NCBI GenBank assembly: GCA_022360595.1
Contig: JAKSCN010000372.1
Span: 1 to 8,288, forward strand
Length of the DNA: 8,288 nt
From: Chromatiales bacterium
GTDB lineage: Bacteria > Pseudomonadota > Gammaproteobacteria > Chromatiales > Chromatiaceae
Direction: 5' to 3'
Shown: in pieces, positions 6,301-8,288 of the stretch
Position numbering within the stretch: the first letter of the stretch is position 1
Layout: every line of letters starts with the position of its first letter
Position numbers and translations under genes: made by a program
Notes under the pieces: model-generated
What the model was told of the DNA's origin: nothing
Seen by the model: only the letters and a program-made list of their open reading frames with translations
The model's database searches: none

Positions 6301-7056
6301 ATGAAACGCACACGCTTATCGGACCAGATCGCAGAAACACTCGAAAAAATGATCTCCGAGGGACAACTCCAACCCGGTCAACGCCTCAAAAGTGAGCGGG
6401 AGCTGGCGGTTGAACTGGATGTCTCACGCCCTTCCCTGCGCGAGGCGATACAGAAGCTCAACCTGAAAGGCATACTCACCACCAAGCGCGGCGGCGGGAC
6501 CTTCGTTTGTGAGAAAGCGTCTACTGACTTCATTGAACCGCTCAACACAATGTTAGTAGAGAATCCGGAGTCTCGCTTCGATGTTTTGGAAGTTCGCCAT
6601 GCACTGGAGGGAACCGCTGCTTACTACGCTGCGCTACGCGGCACAACCGACGAAAAGGCGGAGATCATTCAGTGCTTTGAAAAGATGATTCGCATGCACG
6701 GATCACCTGATCCGATGGATGAGGCCCGCGCCGATGCAGCCTTCCATCTCTCCATCGTCAAGGCATCACACAATGAAGTGCTCCTCAACATTATGCAGGG
6801 GCTCTTCAACCTTTTGCAGAACAGCATCTCTCACAACCTGGACAAGCTCTACACCATCCCCCGGGTGTTCGAACCCCTCAGCAACCAGCACCGCCGACTG
6901 ATGAACACCATCCTCGAGGGCGATCCGGAAAAGGCGCGTCTGGCGGCCCAAGAGCACCTGGTATTTGTAGAAGAGTCTCTGCAACAGATCGACAGAGAGG
7001 TGCTGCGAGAGCAGCGCGAACTGCGCAACCTCTCCGACAGCACCAGCGACCATTAA
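6301..7056 (+). CDS. GntR/FadR-family transcriptional regulator, PdhR/LldR-like
   Basis: A 251-residue repressor-type protein that probably senses lactate or pyruvate and controls both divergent units. The N-terminal winged helix-turn-helix (residues 1-69) contains the GntR signature: LKSERELAVELDVSRPSLREAIQ at about 29-51 and the wing KRGGGTFV at 62-69. The C-terminal FCD ligand domain includes PESRFDVLEVRHALEGTAAYYAALR (89-113), which closely resembles E. coli PdhR. Likely metal-ligand residues of the FCD family are present: D145, H149, H197 and H219. PdhR, as I recall its sequence, lacks the counterparts of D145 and H149, so an effector different from that of PdhR, such as lactate bound through a metal, is possible. 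The start is well supported by AGGAAGG at 6291-6297. A perfect operator lies immediately upstream, and lutA follows 27 bp downstream. LldR, LlpR or PdhR naming cannot be settled here. Confidence 0.92.
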   Translation: MKRTRLSDQIAETLEKMISEGQLQPGQRLKSERELAVELDVSRPSLREAIQKLNLKGILTTKRGGGTFVCEKASTDFIEPLNTMLVENPESRFDVLEVRHALEGTAAYYAALRGTTDEKAEIIQCFEKMIRMHGSPDPMDEARADAAFHLSIVKASHNEVLLNIMQGLFNLLQNSISHNLDKLYTIPRVFEPLSNQHRRLMNTILEGDPEKARLAAQEHLVFVEESLQQIDREVLREQRELRNLSDSTSDH

Positions 7057-7083
7057 CAACTTAGCCTATTAAACCGATCGGTG

Positions 7084-7860
7084 ATGACATTGAGTAACCA
7101 GCAACGCACCTACCCAGACAAACCGGAGAAGATCTACTTCTTCGGCACCTGTCTGATAGACACCCTCTACCCCGAGGCCGGGCTCGACAGTATGCGCCTG
7201 ATTGCACGCGAAGGCGTGAAAGTGATCTTCCCAGCGGACCAGACCTGCTGCGGCCAGCCCGCTTGGAACTCAGGCTTTCGCGATGAGGCACGCGCCGTTG
7301 CCAGACAACAACTCGCCTGCTTCCCCAAAGAGTATCCGATTGTTGTCCCCTCCGGCTCCTGCGCCGGCATGTTGCGCCACCACTACCCGGAGCTGTTCAA
7401 GGGTGAAGCGGAAGAGGCATCGATCCAGGCGTTCGCTGATCGGGTCTATGAGCTGACCGAGTTTCTGGTCAATGTATTGAAGATCAATCCCCAAGACCTG
7501 GGCGCCCCGATCAAAGTGACCCTGCACACCTCCTGCTCCGCCCGTCGTGAAATGGGCGTTGCTGAACAGCATGAACAACTGCTGAGCCAGCTAGACAACG
7601 TAGAGGTTGTCGAACAGGCGCGCAAAAAGGAGTGCTGTGGCTTTGGCGGTACCTTTGCAGTCAAACACCCGGAGATCTCGGCGGCGATGGTCGAAGAGAA
7701 GGTTGAGACCATCCTGGCAACCGACACCAACAAGTTGGTCAGCGGCGACTGCGGCTGCCTCATGAACATCACCGGCCACCTGAAGCACATCGACAAACCA
7801 CTGCGTGGCCAACACATTGCCAGTTTCCTCTGGGAGCGTACCAATGCAGCAGACGATTGA
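7084..7860 (+). CDS. lutA: L-lactate dehydrogenase complex Fe-S subunit LutA (LldE/YkgE)
   Basis: Subunit of the LutABC (LldEFG) complex, which oxidises L-lactate to pyruvate in the cytoplasm or at the inner membrane. The 258-residue product has the two cysteine-rich CCG domains of this family: first C23 (FFGTC), CCGQPAWNSG at 55-64 and GSC at 91-93; second HTSC at 148-151, CCGFGGTF at 184-191 and C223/C225 (GDCGC). These cysteines bind a non-cubane or 4Fe-4S cluster in relatives. It is about 15-20 residues longer at the N-terminus than E. coli YkgE. I chose the ATG at 7084; an in-frame GTG lies directly before it at 7081, and neither has a strong Shine-Dalgarno, so coupling to the upstream regulator is possible. 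Its last 17 bases overlap lutB. Confidence 0.93.
   Translation: MTLSNQQRTYPDKPEKIYFFGTCLIDTLYPEAGLDSMRLIAREGVKVIFPADQTCCGQPAWNSGFRDEARAVARQQLACFPKEYPIVVPSGSCAGMLRHHYPELFKGEAEEASIQAFADRVYELTEFLVNVLKINPQDLGAPIKVTLHTSCSARREMGVAEQHEQLLSQLDNVEVVEQARKKECCGFGGTFAVKHPEISAAMVEEKVETILATDTNKLVSGDCGCLMNITGHLKHIDKPLRGQHIASFLWERTNAADD
7831..7836 (+). promoter_or_regulatory. Ribosome binding site for lutB inside lutA
   Basis: TGGGAG lies seven bases before the lutB ATG at 7844 and within the last codons of lutA. It supports the overlapping start. Confidence 0.6.
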
Positions 7861-8288
7861 TTTTGACAGCCGCGTCCACGACGCTCTGAACAATCCGCAG
7901 ATCCGTAAGAACTTCCGCTCTGCAATGGACGGGCTCATCAACAAACGCCTGGAAGCCTTCCCTGACCCAAAAGCTCTGGATCTACTGCGCTGGCAAGGGG
8001 CAAAGATCAAAGCAGATGCCCTGACCCGATTACCGGAACTGCTGGAGCAGTTGGAAGAGAGCTGCACAAAGAACGGCATTCAAGTCCACTGGGCAGAAAC
8101 TGTCGATGAAGCCAACAACATCGTACTTGAGATCATGAACCGGCATAACGCCAGGCAGCTGATCAAAGGCAAGTCGATGGTATCGGAAGAGATGGAGCTG
8201 AACGAGTTTCTTGAAGCGCGCGGTATCGAATGCCTGGAGTCGGACTTGGGAGAGTTCCTGATCCAACTGATCAACGAAAAACCCTCCC
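7844..8288 (+). CDS. lutB: L-lactate dehydrogenase complex Fe-S subunit LutB (LldF/YkgF), 5' part
   Basis: N-terminal 148 residues of LutB, the larger iron-sulfur subunit of the L-lactate oxidation complex; the gene continues beyond the right edge. Full-length relatives are about 470-485 residues, so around 330 residues are outside, including the 4Fe-4S ferredoxin cysteines. The visible part matches the family: an N-terminal helical region with NPQIRKNFRSAMD near 18-30, LLRWQGAKIKADAL near 51-64, NGIQVHWAETVDEA near 83-96, and the conserved LIKGKSMVSEEMELNEFLEARGIE segment near 111-134, followed by ESDLGEFLIQL. The start at 7844 overlaps the lutA stop by 17 bp and has TGGGAG seven bases upstream, indicating translational coupling. 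lutC (lldG) would be expected next. Confidence 0.93.
   Translation, partial: MQQTIDFDSRVHDALNNPQIRKNFRSAMDGLINKRLEAFPDPKALDLLRWQGAKIKADALTRLPELLEQLEESCTKNGIQVHWAETVDEANNIVLEIMNRHNARQLIKGKSMVSEEMELNEFLEARGIECLESDLGEFLIQLINEKPS

Noticed and set aside
7446..8079. Minus-strand open frames across lutA and lutB
   Set aside because: They are antisense to lutA and lutB, which carry clear family motifs. Their translations have low-complexity Ser/Arg/Cys-rich composition and no recognisable domain.

Overview
The window is a compact lactate-utilisation locus from a proteobacterium, most likely a gammaproteobacterium. I base this on protein resemblance (a PdhR/LldR-type regulator, a Dld-II-type flavoprotein, LutA/LutB), moderate GC content, ATG starts with purine-rich ribosome binding sites, and a Pseudomonas-style REP-like palindrome. 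The genus cannot be fixed from the sequence alone.

Layout: two divergent transcription units leave a 293-bp AT-rich control region (6008-6300). Leftward (minus strand) run dctP (periplasmic binding protein), dctQ and dctM (small and large membrane subunits of a TRAP transporter), then a large FAD/Fe-S dehydrogenase of the Dld-II type that is cut by the left window edge inside its last CCG motif. Rightward (plus strand) run a GntR/FadR-family regulator closely resembling PdhR and LldR, then lutA (lldE), then lutB (lldF), which is cut by the right edge. A lutC (lldG) gene is expected just outside.

How the genes fit together (inference from family knowledge): the TRAP transporter imports lactate or a related 2-hydroxy/2-oxo acid using the ion gradient. 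The FAD/Fe-S enzyme oxidises D-lactate, and the LutABC complex oxidises L-lactate, both to pyruvate with electrons going to the respiratory chain. The regulator has two matching operators of the form ATTGGT-N3-(A/G)CCAAT. One lies directly before its own gene. The other lies over the predicted start point of the dctP promoter, which has a perfect TTGACA -35 box, a 17-bp spacer and a TATTAA -10 box. The operator centres are 180 bp apart.

Non-coding structure: a strong 12-bp stem-loop and a REP-like palindromic cluster lie between dctM and dld, and two GC-rich hairpins lie between dctP and dctQ, where they could uncouple expression of the binding protein from the membrane subunits. I see no RNA genes, CRISPR array, insertion sequence or phage gene. 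The most noteworthy point is the pairing of a TRAP transporter, rather than an LldP-type permease, with both lactate dehydrogenase systems under a PdhR-like regulator.
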